Below are positions 9,501 through 18,048 of a stretch of 33,898 nt of DNA, one piece after another. A program made the position numbers and the translations under genes. The stretch is taken from positions 1-33,898 of the IMG/VR virus record IMGVR_UViG_3300032092_000127; one strand, written 5' to 3'. The stretch comes from a virus. Each line of letters starts with the position of its first letter. Within the stretch, counting starts at the first letter, position 1. The notes under the pieces are model-generated. The model saw only the letters and a list, made by a program, of their open reading frames with translations, was not told the DNA's origin and ran no database searches.

Positions 9501-12500
9501 AGGCAGGGAAAAAACTGCGTACTCGGCAGGAAGCGGTTGGTAAGGACCTTTTCAAGAAGGGGGTAAAACTGACCCCCGAAGAACAGGCGCTCAAGAACGA
9601 GATCAAAGCCAACGCCGCTGAGATGAAGAAGCAGGCTGCTCTCCTATTGGAGCAGAAGCGCACTATATACGACCGTGCCCGTAAGCGTATGGCTGAGATG
9701 AAGGCCGACCGTACTAAGAAGCTGAATGCGCTTCGTGCGGACTTCAAAGCTGGGCGTATCACTGAGCAGAAGTATCGCGCGCTGATGGGTCAGATACGCC
9801 CGGATATGATTATGTACCGTAAGGGTAGGGGTGCACCCAACGGTATTTCGCTGGCAGAGATGGACACGGTGGTGCGCGCCATCACCAGCCGCTGGAACGC
9901 CAACGTCAACGTCAAGATGGTGCAGTCGGTTGATGACCTGCCGCCGGACATTCGTTCTCAGCTGGAGCAGGACGACCGCCTCGACGCCTTTGGCTTCCTG
10001 CAAGGGAACGACATATACCTTATTGCCGACAACATGGACTCGGTCGAAGACGTTGCTCCTACGCTGTTTCACGAAGTGCTTGGTCATGTCGGTCTGCGGC
10101 GTGCGTTCCGTGAGGGACTCGACGACGTACTTAATGAAATCTATCGCACGAACCAGAAGGTGCGGGAAGCCACTGACCGGTGGATGGCAGAAAACGAAGG
10201 TCTGTATTCGGGTGACGAAGACCCGCTGGCCCGCGCCGTCGAAGAAGTGCTTGCCGAGGCGTCGGAAGACGGTCCGATAGCTGCGGGTAAGATTGATCGC
10301 CTTGTTCGCTTCTTGAGGAACGCCATCCGGAAAATCTTCGGCACCGACCTCGCCATCTCAGACCGCGAAGTCCGGGTTATCCTTGCTATGGCGCACGATC
10401 AGGCGCTGGGCGGTGACAGCAACGCTGTGGGTAGTGACTCCGTCGTCTACGCTGGCAAGAAAAAGCCTGCCGCCAAAAAGCCCGCTACCAAAAAGCCCGC
10501 TGCCGCCAAGGTCATCGACCAAGAGGCACGCATCGCCAAGAACCAGAAGATGGTTGAGCGTACTGCCGCCGACCCGCTCGACCCGGAAAAGTTCCAGCAG
10601 AGCTTTACGGCTGCGCTAAAGACGGGTTTGGAAGCCCGAGAGTTCAAATACTGGATGGGGTTGATGAGCCCCAAGAAGTTTGCCGACCGCTTCATGGCGC
10701 TGCGGGGGCTGCGCCTGCTCGATACGAACGACATGATTGAATACGCTGCCACTTTGCTGGGGGCCGATCACCCGTCTATCAAAGCTATGAGCGAGGCAGT
10801 TAGGGGTGTCGGGCGTTTAAACGGCACGCGTGTCGCTATCCGTACGCGGATGGGTGTAATCATCACCGACCTGCGTAAGTTCACCGAGACCAGCCCACTT
10901 GGGGCAAAGCGTCTGGCGTATTCAATTGACTACAATAGCCGGTTTAACATCAACGCCGAGGCTTTTAAATCGGGCATGTCCGAGCAGGACGCGCTCCAGA
11001 CCGATGGTGCGTGGAAGTTTTATAACAACAATTTGGCTAACCCCAAGCTGACTGACAAGGACCGCAATTACTACACCAAGCAAATGGGGAAGCGTGCCGC
11101 TGATGTTATCGGTGGTTTCCGCGCATGGAACGAACTGGGGCAGGTTAAAGGTGCGCAAGAGATGTATATGCGCCTGCGTGACATGCACCGGAAGCTTTAC
11201 GACACACGCCGCATGCTGACCGAGCAGTATATGGAAGACCTCAAAGATGCCGGGGCTTCCGACATGGCTATCAAGCGTATGGTCCTCGACCTGCGCCAGC
11301 AGCACGACAAGCTCCACGACAGGGTAAATGCTCCTGCCAAGGAGGATGCGCACGAAGACTACCCAGAAGTGCCGCTAGGGCTTTTCTACCGTGAGTATTT
11401 CCCGAGGCGGCGCTATGGCCGGTTCTGGCTCCGCGTGAAAAAGACGCCGTTTGGTAAGCCCGTGCTGTCGTTTTACGAAAGCGCCGCTGAACGTGACGCC
11501 GCACTGGAAGGCTGGGCTGAAGAGCTCAAAAAGAAAAAAGACGACTCTTCCGTTTTTGCCTATGGTCTTGACGTCCCAGCGGACCTTAGCGATTTTGATA
11601 CACCCAGCGTCAACTCGACGCTGTATCAGGTCATGGCTAAAATCCAGAAGACCAATCCCGATGCGTTTACCAACGAGAAGAAGGATCAGCTGATTAGCGA
11701 CGTCTATCAGTTGTCCCTGTTGGCCAGCCCCGAAGGTACTATCCGTAAGCAGTTTATCAAATCTAAGAAGCGTCTGGGCTCCAGCGTCGACACGTTGCGT
11801 GTCACTGCGGACACTATCGAAGAGTACGCGACTGACCTTGCGCGTCTTCGGCATCGCAACGAGATTGACCGTAGCATGCTGGAACTGAAGAACCTTACGG
11901 ACCCCAAGGGTCAGGGTAAGGAACCCGCTGACCGCATCCAGATGATCCGTAGCTTCTATGCCAGTATGGAAGAGCGTATAGAGTCCGAATATAAGCCTGC
12001 CACCGATAGCATTGCGGGTGCGATTGTAGCAGGTGCGAACCAGCTCGCGTATATTTCGTTCCTGACGTCAGCGGCCACTGCCATTACGCAGATCACGGGT
12101 ATCCCGATGCGTGTAGCTCCCTACCTGTACGCACGGTACGGTCTCGCCGCGACTACTAAAGCGCTTGCGCGTTATATGAACGTCTTCAAGGCTACACCTA
12201 AGCTGGAAGACGCTGACAAGGGGCAGTCGAAGTCGCTGCGCCTGCTTACGATGCGGGAGTCAAACATCATCAAGAACGACCCTCGGCGCAAGGCAGCGTT
12301 GGAGGCGGCAAACCGGGACTATGGGATTGTTACACCCATGTCGACGTATAACATGCGCCGTGGACGCACACCGGGCACTGCGGCGGGGCTGAAGCGCGAA
12401 CGCGCGTGGGATACGTTCTACGACGGTATGACCTACATGCTGGACGTAGCGGATCAGCTGACACGCGAAGCTGCGTTTATGGCGGCGTACGACTTGGAGT

Positions 12501-13744
12501 ACGACAAGCTCAGCAACCTTGAGCCCAAAGAGCGTCAGCAAGCTGCTATTGACCGCGCCGCCAAGACGGTTGCGGATACGCTGGGTAACTTCAACAGCAT
12601 CTATCGCCCACCCGTCATGAAGGGTAGCGAGCTCGCCAAAGCGGTGTACTTGTTTAAGTACTACTCCGTTATCACTACGGCGTTCTTCTTCCGCGCAGGG
12701 CGCGCCATGGCGCGTGGCATTGCTGCTATCGGCAACCCGGACAAGAAAGCTCAGCGTGAAGAAGCGGCTGTCTATACCAAGGAGCTGACCGGCACGTTGG
12801 CTGCGGGCTTCATGTTCGGCGGCCTGACAGGTATGCCGCTCTTCACTATCGGTATGGCCGCGCTTCAAGCCCTCCAAGACGGCACGGACGATGACGACGA
12901 CCGCCGTGCTCGTATGAAACACAATCCGCTGACTGCGGACAGCGTCGAAGCCCAGTTCATCTATGAGTGGCTGCCAAATCACTTCGGTTCGCCTACAATT
13001 AATGGCGTAGATGGAAAGCCTCACACGCTTGCGGGTGTTTTGCTCAATGGCCCTGCATCCGAACTCAGCGGATGGAACTTGGGTTCGCGCGTCTCGCTCG
13101 ACCTCGCCGGCCTGTGGTTCCGCAGTCCACGTGACGCCGACACTTGGAAGGGTCTGATTAACAACGCACTGGTAGAGAACATCCCCGGTGCGTCGGCCTC
13201 GCTGAACATAGTTGGTATGGGTGAGGAGATCGCCAAGGGGAACATCCTTGACGCCCTCAAGCTGGGTATGCCGGCGCAGATCAAGGCGGGGGTAAAAGCC
13301 TACGAGTTTGCTACCGAGGGCGTACGTACCGGCAATGAGAAAATCCGCGTGGCCAAGGAAGACCTGACCAACGCAGATATCATCGGCACTGCTATAGGGT
13401 ATAACCCAACGGAAGTGTCCAAGACGCAGCGGTTCGCGCGTACGGTGACCGAGCGTATAAAGGAACTCAAAGAGCAGCAAACCGAACTGCTGAAAGACGT
13501 AAAAATCGCCTACCGCCGATTGCGCAACGGTGATCCGGGTGCGCGGGCAGAACTCGACGCAGCGTTTGCTGAAGTGCGAGAGTATAATAAAAAGATCGGT
13601 AACCCGGCGTATGAGGTCGACCCTTATACGGTCGTCACAGCTATGAACGCATCGTTCGAGGACGACATGTTTGACATTGCAGGTATGGGGCTTGACTTGG
13701 ATGAAGCCGTGTTTGCGAAGCAAAGCAATATGAAACCGCAATAA
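6560..13744 (+). CDS. Giant polyvalent virion protein with HExxGH protease-like motif
   Basis: 2394 residues. The N-terminus (Y-T-M-T-G-L-D-G-K-V-Y-S-V-E-G-P-P-G-L-S) is a small domain seen at the start of many large phage ejection proteins. Residues about 135-260 contain Gly/Ala hydrophobic segments. Residues about 414-800 are a linker rich in Ala, Thr, Pro and Glu with internal repeats. A zincin-like motif H1171-E-V-L-G-H1176 follows the strand I-Y-L-I-A-D-N. A Lys/Pro/Ala tract lies near 1301-1317, and E-Y-F-P-R-R-R-Y-G-R-F-W near 1612 resembles the PLxRFG-type element of polyvalent proteins. Hydrophobic segments lie near 1820-1850 and 2080-2105. The domain mix fits a protein ejected with DNA, with several activities against the host. 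Cleavage of the product and the protease activity are inference. Confidence 0.7.
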   Translation: MPRYTMTGLDGKVYSVEGPPGLSREYVQAEILKRAPQAATPKQEENLLEQVPLVGGALAGLADIPLSAAQGLAGTGKTLTDLFGADNAVSGFLGDVTRLAGELKSAGSREDAITSAAIQKEAEDKGIWEQVKAAGKSFALSPLETTASVVGSAVPFALAAMTGGGIPAAAALGAASGVGMIKGDIYDAVQEELLKTGKVTPEQAAAVAEKAQEYGGENTDMMALGGALGALAAATGLAPAVANRLGINAATKAATKAAAREAAEKAALAGLPAGATAQVTGKAAPGFARSALTGAVSEALPEGAQAGQERYAQNLALQREGFDVDPMQGVAGQAAFEAIASLIPGAGGKVYETQPERDRAAIQDTLQKRAADITSTMGSEQATPEEKDAAVRQMADDLLNTGVVATEEEALAFAQNARRRAEARAQAGKDAKTTPEAEAAATTPVDEVPEPTVRGKKGAEEAQAAGVAGGAGGPDVADAGAAGAGVPPAGAAATAEEDTRTTSQAESVGVADTGVSAGDTTGAEAGADGTLTPPTGAPSYAVDNARATVDVLRQRNPAVLDTITDLHAQDKTAAEIATATKLDVDTVRDVRIGLGLPSQGKPSGGKTIFIPGDAEERAAFEAWRDNYNSGKMAATVSTPAPTTETPSAVEEGTAPEAGADGILTPKVAPIAEPTGAQVKAMVPTIEKVFAENAFDFEVEELNAEQKKQAARIVLQSPEVAAYDAIGSVLERGQRIRGEKVTAKKTAPTPAPTTETPSAVEESTSEAATVEAPAPKVATVEALAPEAVKAAPPAGEGTAPEVTSETATLQKFVDENNPGYEVRYESKTKDRPWHLRVPGGKLVARSISASGLRKQILKQPKVGPRETVDGVEVVRYPAVKPKAATTPKDIFSRDAVDPEDVAGKLNEAQQEQVDLLTEEIDKARKARDINDAERTELVRMLEDTREVASTATNRPTTTTGRNKDFIWSVINFTQDKVDTLRKAGKKLRTRQEAVGKDLFKKGVKLTPEEQALKNEIKANAAEMKKQAALLLEQKRTIYDRARKRMAEMKADRTKKLNALRADFKAGRITEQKYRALMGQIRPDMIMYRKGRGAPNGISLAEMDTVVRAITSRWNANVNVKMVQSVDDLPPDIRSQLEQDDRLDAFGFLQGNDIYLIADNMDSVEDVAPTLFHEVLGHVGLRRAFREGLDDVLNEIYRTNQKVREATDRWMAENEGLYSGDEDPLARAVEEVLAEASEDGPIAAGKIDRLVRFLRNAIRKIFGTDLAISDREVRVILAMAHDQALGGDSNAVGSDSVVYAGKKKPAAKKPATKKPAAAKVIDQEARIAKNQKMVERTAADPLDPEKFQQSFTAALKTGLEAREFKYWMGLMSPKKFADRFMALRGLRLLDTNDMIEYAATLLGADHPSIKAMSEAVRGVGRLNGTRVAIRTRMGVIITDLRKFTETSPLGAKRLAYSIDYNSRFNINAEAFKSGMSEQDALQTDGAWKFYNNNLANPKLTDKDRNYYTKQMGKRAADVIGGFRAWNELGQVKGAQEMYMRLRDMHRKLYDTRRMLTEQYMEDLKDAGASDMAIKRMVLDLRQQHDKLHDRVNAPAKEDAHEDYPEVPLGLFYREYFPRRRYGRFWLRVKKTPFGKPVLSFYESAAERDAALEGWAEELKKKKDDSSVFAYGLDVPADLSDFDTPSVNSTLYQVMAKIQKTNPDAFTNEKKDQLISDVYQLSLLASPEGTIRKQFIKSKKRLGSSVDTLRVTADTIEEYATDLARLRHRNEIDRSMLELKNLTDPKGQGKEPADRIQMIRSFYASMEERIESEYKPATDSIAGAIVAGANQLAYISFLTSAATAITQITGIPMRVAPYLYARYGLAATTKALARYMNVFKATPKLEDADKGQSKSLRLLTMRESNIIKNDPRRKAALEAANRDYGIVTPMSTYNMRRGRTPGTAAGLKRERAWDTFYDGMTYMLDVADQLTREAAFMAAYDLEYDKLSNLEPKERQQAAIDRAAKTVADTLGNFNSIYRPPVMKGSELAKAVYLFKYYSVITTAFFFRAGRAMARGIAAIGNPDKKAQREEAAVYTKELTGTLAAGFMFGGLTGMPLFTIGMAALQALQDGTDDDDDRRARMKHNPLTADSVEAQFIYEWLPNHFGSPTINGVDGKPHTLAGVLLNGPASELSGWNLGSRVSLDLAGLWFRSPRDADTWKGLINNALVENIPGASASLNIVGMGEEIAKGNILDALKLGMPAQIKAGVKAYEFATEGVRTGNEKIRVAKEDLTNADIIGTAIGYNPTEVSKTQRFARTVTERIKELKEQQTELLKDVKIAYRRLRNGDPGARAELDAAFAEVREYNKKIGNPAYEVDPYTVVTAMNASFEDDMFDIAGMGLDLDEAVFAKQSNMKPQ
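7932..8153 (+). CDS. Nested +1-frame small protein inside the giant gene
   Basis: 73 residues read one base ahead of the host frame, from GTG at 7932 (G-rich ribosome site at 7920-7924) or ATG at 7896. The product is Leu/Glu/Gln-rich with two similar halves (R-E-W-L-E-E-Q ... W-L-T-L-E-Q-L and S-E-W-L-T-L-E-F-L-L) and ends Q-T-V-H. By hand count about 62 of 73 codons in this frame end in G or C, against about 23 of 74 in the covering frame, whose product here is an Ala/Gly/Asp-rich filler. This is the pattern expected if the nested frame is the selected one. No function recognised; the fold is probably a small helical bundle. Confidence 0.6.
   Translation: MPKKRKQREWLEEQVDLTWLTLEQLGQAFHLLALPRPPKKIPEPLHKLNPSEWLTLEFLLVTLLEQKQEQTVH
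8471..8842 (+). repeat. Pair of 42-bp direct repeats in the linker of the giant gene
   Basis: Copies at 8471-8512 and 8801-8842 differ at one base and both encode T-P-A-P-T-T-E-T-P-S-A-V-E-E. Related short repeats lie nearby: A-G-A-D-G-x-L-T-P at about 8130-8155 and 8528-8556, and A-T-V-E-A-x-A-P at about 8857-8910. Repeat-driven expansion explains the Ala/Pro/Thr/Glu composition here. Confidence 0.85.
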
Positions 13745-13785
13745 AAAACCCCGCTGGTAAAGTCGGCGGGACCTTACCAGCGGGG
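13743..13785 (-). terminator. Rho-independent terminator for the leftward operons
   Basis: Arms CCCCGCTGGTAA (13749-13760) and TTACCAGCGGGG (13774-13785) form a perfect 12-bp stem with a 13-base loop. Read on the minus strand the hairpin is followed by six T (13748-13743), so it ends transcripts from the minus-strand genes. On the plus strand no T-run follows, so late transcripts may not stop efficiently here. It sits at the convergence of the two gene blocks. Confidence 0.9.
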
Positions 13786-13817
13786 AAGCAACGGAAGGAG
13801 CAAACTTCCGCTGACGT

Positions 13818-14018
13818 TCATACGCGAACGCGCCAGACACGTAAACCTCTTACATTATCCTCGATGGTAACTTTAAACAGCACCTTTAGCCGCAGGCGGT
13901 TGGTCACGGTCAGCACCTGCTCCTTCGCCCTGCGGGGGTCCAAGCACGGTAGGAATATGGACGTCCCGCGCTTGAACTTCCGCCAGTTCACTTCGTAGGC
14001 GACACCCTCAACTTTCAT
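13818..14018 (-). CDS. Small basic protein, unknown function
   Basis: 66 residues from ATG at 14018, which has a GGAG ribosome site and overlaps the primase gene by 11 bases; the frame extends further upstream (ATG at 14063) but that would run deeper into the primase gene. The protein begins M-K-V-E-G-V-A-Y-E-V-N-W, contains R-G-T-S-I-F-L-P-C-L and is rich in Arg, Lys, Val and Leu in alternating patterns, suggesting a small beta-rich nucleic-acid-binding fold. Last gene before the leftward terminator. No family recognised. Confidence 0.7.
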   Translation of the reverse strand: MKVEGVAYEVNWRKFKRGTSIFLPCLDPRRAKEQVLTVTNRLRLKVLFKVTIEDNVRGLRVWRVRV

Positions 14019-16842
14019 CCTCGCTCTCCGCCGCGACCACCTCGTCCATATCGACAAAGTCACCTACGCTGGTGTCGAACTCCATGGCGTAGATAGATGG
14101 CGTGGTCAGCTCCGTACCCTTGGACATGCGCTTATTGCACGGGTCGATATACGCACCGCGCTTCTTCATATCCTCCGTGAAGTCCTTGAAGTTGATCTGG
14201 CTGCGGATGCAGTCTTCCCGGAAGTGCTTATAGCTAAGGTACAACCGCTTCGTATCGGGCTCGTAGCGTATCAGCAGTTCGCCCTTCGGCAGCTGCTTGG
14301 GCAGCGAGAGCATGTTTGACCGCTTGTCCGCGTTGCCGTTGACGACCAGCATGTTGTGGATATGCCGGTTCAGGTAGTCGCCCAACACCGCAGCCGAAAC
14401 CTCGACCGGGGCTGATACGTCCTTGCGGGTTTCTTCAACGATCTGGGTGGCCCACGCGTAGATGCGCTTCATGTCCCAGTCGATGATGCCCAGCCGGTAG
14501 GCGATGATACCCCCGGTGATGTTGGCGGCGACTTCGGCAGACCAGAACCGCTCACGCTGCGTCAGCTTGAGTTCCCGGTCAATCTTCAGCTGCACAGTGC
14601 GCAGGGTGTCCTTGACCGTCTCCAGATTGTTCACCACCCACTGCATGTAGATGATACCGGCGTGACCGTAGTGGTTCATAAGCTGGTGATCGAACATGTT
14701 CTTGGCCAGTTCCGTGGGCAGCGCATCGCTGTAGCCAATCTTGTACTCCAGCAGGCGCATCTTTTCGCCGTCCGGGTTGTTCTTCTTCTCGTGCAGCTTC
14801 TCGTAGAAAGATGCGTTAGACGAACATAAGCTGATGGTCTGCCATGTGGTGGCGTTCAACCTAAGCTCGTTGCCAGAGGACTTCATGCGGTTCTTACCGC
14901 GCCCTTGGCTCATGTTGTACGTCATCTCGGAAAACTGCGTCGACTGCATGTTCGTGATTTCGTCCACCGTAAACGGCAGGTTGTTCATGATGCCGAGGTG
15001 CATCGTCTTGGCGTTGGCAGTATCCTCCTTGATCGCACATAGGTTCTTCGGGTGACCCCAGACGCTGTTGCACATGTGCAGAATGGTGGTCTTACCAGTA
15101 CCCGAATTGGGGTGAATGACGTTCAGAATAGCGCCGCTCTGCCCTGTGAACTTGAACAGAGGGGCACCGAAGGCAGCCAACGCCGCAAAAGCATGCGGCT
15201 CAAGCCCCGGACGACCATAGAGGTTGAATACCTCTTGCCACTTCTCGTAGCTGCCTACCGTCACAAGGTGCTCAACTAGCCCCGCCGTCGTCGAAGACGG
15301 AGGACTATGGTATATGCCATCGACCGTGATCTCACGGTCACCAACGATAAACTTGCTGTCGTTGTCAGCCCATCCGAATTGCATTCTCATACGTTCCGCC
15401 TTTTTCTCGTATTGCATCTCTTTGACCGACCGGGTGACGAACGTCGCCAGCGCAGGGAACTCCTTGGTGGTTGACGCTACGCCGTTAAACGCAAGCTTTT
15501 TGCGTAGCTCTGTCGAGTCCCCGCAAGCCACAGCGTATGGTAACACGAACTCACGTATGCCTTCTTTGGGCAAATGCAACCGTATCAGGACCACATCACC
15601 GTCCTTCGGGTCGGTCATAATCTTCACGGCATACAGGTCGTGCTCATAGACAAGGACCGGTTCGGTCTCCTCCTTGTCAGAGAGTAGGTAGATACCCCCC
15701 TTCTTCCCACGCACGTAGGGGTAAGGAAACTTGGGTATACGGATTTCTTCCGGAACGTCCTCGGTTTCGGGTATGACGTAGTTACCGTCCTCCGTCTCAG
15801 ACTCAGCGACCTCCTTACCCAAGACGATAGGGTTCTTAATCCTACCTAGATATGGACAGCCGTAGCAGCCACCGGGGTTGTTGCGTTCAAACGTAGCGCA
15901 GTTGTGCGGGCCGCTGATATGCTTGGTCTTGTCCAGCGTTCTGACCGGGTCGTAGTCAGGGTGCCCCACGGATATCTTCTGGATGGCCGAGCTACGATCT
16001 ACGCAGAACTTGGCCACCGATAAGGCGTCGAACCAGCGCACCTCGGAGAGAGACTCCCGATCCTTGTACGCGGCTACCAACTGCTGACAGCCGTCACCCT
16101 TCAGGCTGCGCCGCATAATTTTGGCGAAGTTGAACGTGGTGTTTTCTTGCAGCTTCTCCCGCAAGTTGCTCCTACGTTCTTTTGGAATATCAAAGACTTG
16201 GAGTTCTGAAACACCTAGGGTGTTCCGAAACACATCGAAATCTGTTGCGCCGGCATCAGCGATGACGGTGACTTCCTTCGCTGGGTCGTCCTTGAAGTTG
16301 AAAGTGCCGGGTACGCGCAGGATACGCGCGACCTCGAACACCGAGGGGTCGACATAAAAGTTATGCGTTACGCATAGGCTGTTAAGCCTTGCAGCTACGG
16401 GCTCCCACTCCTGCCGTGTGATGTCACGGGTAAGGGGCCAGTAGGCGTGGATACCGCGTCCTGAGTTAACAAGCAGCGGACGAGGAAGTCCGACCAGTTT
16501 GCAAAAACCACGAAGTGCCGCCAAGCCGGCGGCTTGGTCGATATACCCTTCGGGTCTGCCGGTCTTCTCGTTGACTTCAGCCTTGCTAGGGCCGCAGTCA
16601 ATATCCACCCAGAACGCGCGTAGAGCTTTGACGTTGTCCTTCAGGCGGTTCTCGTTGGTGGCATACTTGGCCACCCCGAAAAATACGTTCCGTTTCTGTG
16701 AAACGAATTTGGCCGCCTGTGCGTCTACCTCTTCTCTCGTAGCTACAAAGACCTGCCGTACGTCGCGCGGACCTTTTATGCCGAGAACCGCAAACCAACC
16801 ATCGGCTGGCTGCACCGTACTCAAAAGGTCTACATTTTGCAT
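14008..16842 (-). CDS. Archaeo-eukaryotic-type primase fused to a helicase
   Basis: 944 residues from ATG at 16842; an in-frame TTG at 16866 would add eight residues, but the M-Q-N-V-D-L-L-S start matches my recollection of related phage primases. Primase domain: F-W-V-D80-I-D82-C metal-binding motif, N-S-G-R-G-I-H132-A-Y-W, and V-A-R-I-L-R-V-P-G-T-F-N. A cysteine cluster (C315, C326, C329 in C-A-T-F-x6-G-G-C-Y-G-C-P) may bind zinc. The helicase part has Walker A N-S-G-T-G-K-T-T (579-586) and a Walker B-like L-P-F-T-V-D-E (622-628). It would prime and unwind DNA at the phage fork together with the family A polymerase. The operon also holds the probable ssDNA-binding protein. The primase call is strong; the helicase family is less certain. 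Confidence 0.85.
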   Translation of the reverse strand: MQNVDLLSTVQPADGWFAVLGIKGPRDVRQVFVATREEVDAQAAKFVSQKRNVFFGVAKYATNENRLKDNVKALRAFWVDIDCGPSKAEVNEKTGRPEGYIDQAAGLAALRGFCKLVGLPRPLLVNSGRGIHAYWPLTRDITRQEWEPVAARLNSLCVTHNFYVDPSVFEVARILRVPGTFNFKDDPAKEVTVIADAGATDFDVFRNTLGVSELQVFDIPKERRSNLREKLQENTTFNFAKIMRRSLKGDGCQQLVAAYKDRESLSEVRWFDALSVAKFCVDRSSAIQKISVGHPDYDPVRTLDKTKHISGPHNCATFERNNPGGCYGCPYLGRIKNPIVLGKEVAESETEDGNYVIPETEDVPEEIRIPKFPYPYVRGKKGGIYLLSDKEETEPVLVYEHDLYAVKIMTDPKDGDVVLIRLHLPKEGIREFVLPYAVACGDSTELRKKLAFNGVASTTKEFPALATFVTRSVKEMQYEKKAERMRMQFGWADNDSKFIVGDREITVDGIYHSPPSSTTAGLVEHLVTVGSYEKWQEVFNLYGRPGLEPHAFAALAAFGAPLFKFTGQSGAILNVIHPNSGTGKTTILHMCNSVWGHPKNLCAIKEDTANAKTMHLGIMNNLPFTVDEITNMQSTQFSEMTYNMSQGRGKNRMKSSGNELRLNATTWQTISLCSSNASFYEKLHEKKNNPDGEKMRLLEYKIGYSDALPTELAKNMFDHQLMNHYGHAGIIYMQWVVNNLETVKDTLRTVQLKIDRELKLTQRERFWSAEVAANITGGIIAYRLGIIDWDMKRIYAWATQIVEETRKDVSAPVEVSAAVLGDYLNRHIHNMLVVNGNADKRSNMLSLPKQLPKGELLIRYEPDTKRLYLSYKHFREDCIRSQINFKDFTEDMKKRGAYIDPCNKRMSKGTELTTPSIYAMEFDTSVGDFVDMDEVVAAESEDES

Positions 16843-16894
16843 TGCAAAGTCCACTGATGCGGGCAAACCCGCCAGTTGATACGTCCACCGAAGC

Positions 16895-17134
16895 TCAGTC
16901 GCCGGTCTTCAGGTCCAGCCTCATCCACAGCAGAATAGCTTCCCTGCGGTGTGGGTGGGGATGCGTAAGTCCCGTGAACCAGCTGTAGATAGTCTGACGA
17001 GAGACCTTCAGGGTGCGCGCAACATCCACGATAGGGATATTACGTTCTACGCACTTACGCCCAAGCTGGACGCCCAGAAGGCTCTCGTCAGCATTCCTGA
17101 CAGCTTCGGCTACCTTGATACTGTAGCCGTACAT
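16895..17134 (-). CDS. Small helix-turn-helix regulator
   Basis: 79 residues with a GAGGA ribosome site. Residues 34-57 (I-P-I-V-D-V-A-R-T-L-K-V-S-R-Q-T-I-Y-S-W) are a clear helix-turn-helix with the V-S-R-Q-T-I-Y recognition helix typical of phage Cro/transposase-like regulators, followed by W-F-T-G-L. It lies between the ssDNA-binding candidate (gap three bases) and the primase, and its operon promoter P4 carries a 14-bp inverted repeat that could be its operator. Autoregulation is inference. Confidence 0.75.
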   Translation of the reverse strand: MYGYSIKVAEAVRNADESLLGVQLGRKCVERNIPIVDVARTLKVSRQTIYSWFTGLTHPHPHRREAILLWMRLDLKTGD

Positions 17135-17137
17135 CGC

Positions 17138-18040
17138 TTAGTCCTCGTCGCCCCAGTCGTCGATGAGCGAAGCCAGCTTGCTGTCCTCAACCGGCTTAGG
17201 TGCAGCGGTTTCAGACTTCGGGTTAGGGCGTTTGATCGGTGCCGGCTCTTCTTCGATATCCGCTTCTTCCACGACAGCGGCCTTCGGCGCAACTTCAGCG
17301 GCCCTTGCCGGCTTCACTGCCGCACCTTCCGTGTCGGACACGGTCAGCTGCGTATACCGCTTGGTCTCGGGGTCGCTGTACACGGTATCGACAAGGTTTT
17401 CCTCTTCCGCAGTAAGAAAGCGCACTTCGCGGAAGTTCAGCGTCAGCGTATCGGCATCAAGGTCATACGCCACGCGCGTCACCAAGGTATCCGGGGCTTC
17501 GCCGTTGGACTTCAGGTACTTGCAATACGACTCGAACGGGTAGGTCGGCCCGCTGCTCTTACCGAACAAGGACTTGGACGCGATGCTCAGCTGATAGACT
17601 TCGCCCGAGGGGTCACCTTCGGCCAGCACAGCAAGACGGCGCTTGAAGCGGCAAGCCTTACCCTTACCACGGGTGCCTGAACCGTCGACGTTCATCGGAC
17701 AAGAAGCGCAGCTGGAAGCCTGCCGGTTGGAAGCCTTGGCGTCCGGGGTCTTGCCGTCGTTTGACCAGCAATCGGGGAGCGTAGGCGTACCTTCCGGGTC
17801 GTAGGCGGCTGCATAAAACTCGCGCGACACATCGGGAAGCATATCGACGATGATGACGTCGATCTGGTGGGGGATAGCCTTACCAATCTGCTCACCGCCC
17901 ACGATACGCTTAAAGGTACCGTTGGTGTTGGTGGCAACACGGCGCAGGCTGCCGCCAGTGGCGATCTTATCTGCCAGCCGCGAAGCACGGCGCTCCGAAC
18001 GTGCGGGCAGATTGTTTTTAAGGGTAATCAATTCGGTCAT
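17138..18040 (-). CDS. Probable single-stranded DNA-binding protein
   Basis: 300 residues from ATG at 18040 with an AGGA ribosome site; a GTG at 18052 would add four residues but overlaps the upstream gene. Four cysteines (C91, C111, C114, C130) in P-D-C-W-S-N-D-G ... S-S-C-A-S-C-P ... K-A-C-R-F could bind zinc, recalling gp32-type proteins. The chain after about 235 is a disordered Ala/Pro/Glu/Lys linker ending in the acidic tail L-I-D-D-W-G-D-E-D, the hallmark of phage and bacterial ssDNA-binding proteins that recruit partners through their C-terminus. It lies two genes upstream of the primase-helicase in the same operon. The role is inferred from the tail, cysteines and context; another replication or recombination accessory role is possible. 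Confidence 0.6.
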   Translation of the reverse strand: MTELITLKNNLPARSERRASRLADKIATGGSLRRVATNTNGTFKRIVGGEQIGKAIPHQIDVIIVDMLPDVSREFYAAAYDPEGTPTLPDCWSNDGKTPDAKASNRQASSCASCPMNVDGSGTRGKGKACRFKRRLAVLAEGDPSGEVYQLSIASKSLFGKSSGPTYPFESYCKYLKSNGEAPDTLVTRVAYDLDADTLTLNFREVRFLTAEEENLVDTVYSDPETKRYTQLTVSDTEGAAVKPARAAEVAPKAAVVEEADIEEEPAPIKRPNPKSETAAPKPVEDSKLASLIDDWGDED

Positions 18041-18048
18041 GTCATTCC

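Noticed and set aside
12260-13840. 526-codon open frame on the minus strand opposite the end of the giant gene
   Set aside because: It runs through the convergent terminator, has Cys/His/Arg-rich composition typical of antisense shadows of high-GC genes, and covers a well-formed plus-strand gene.
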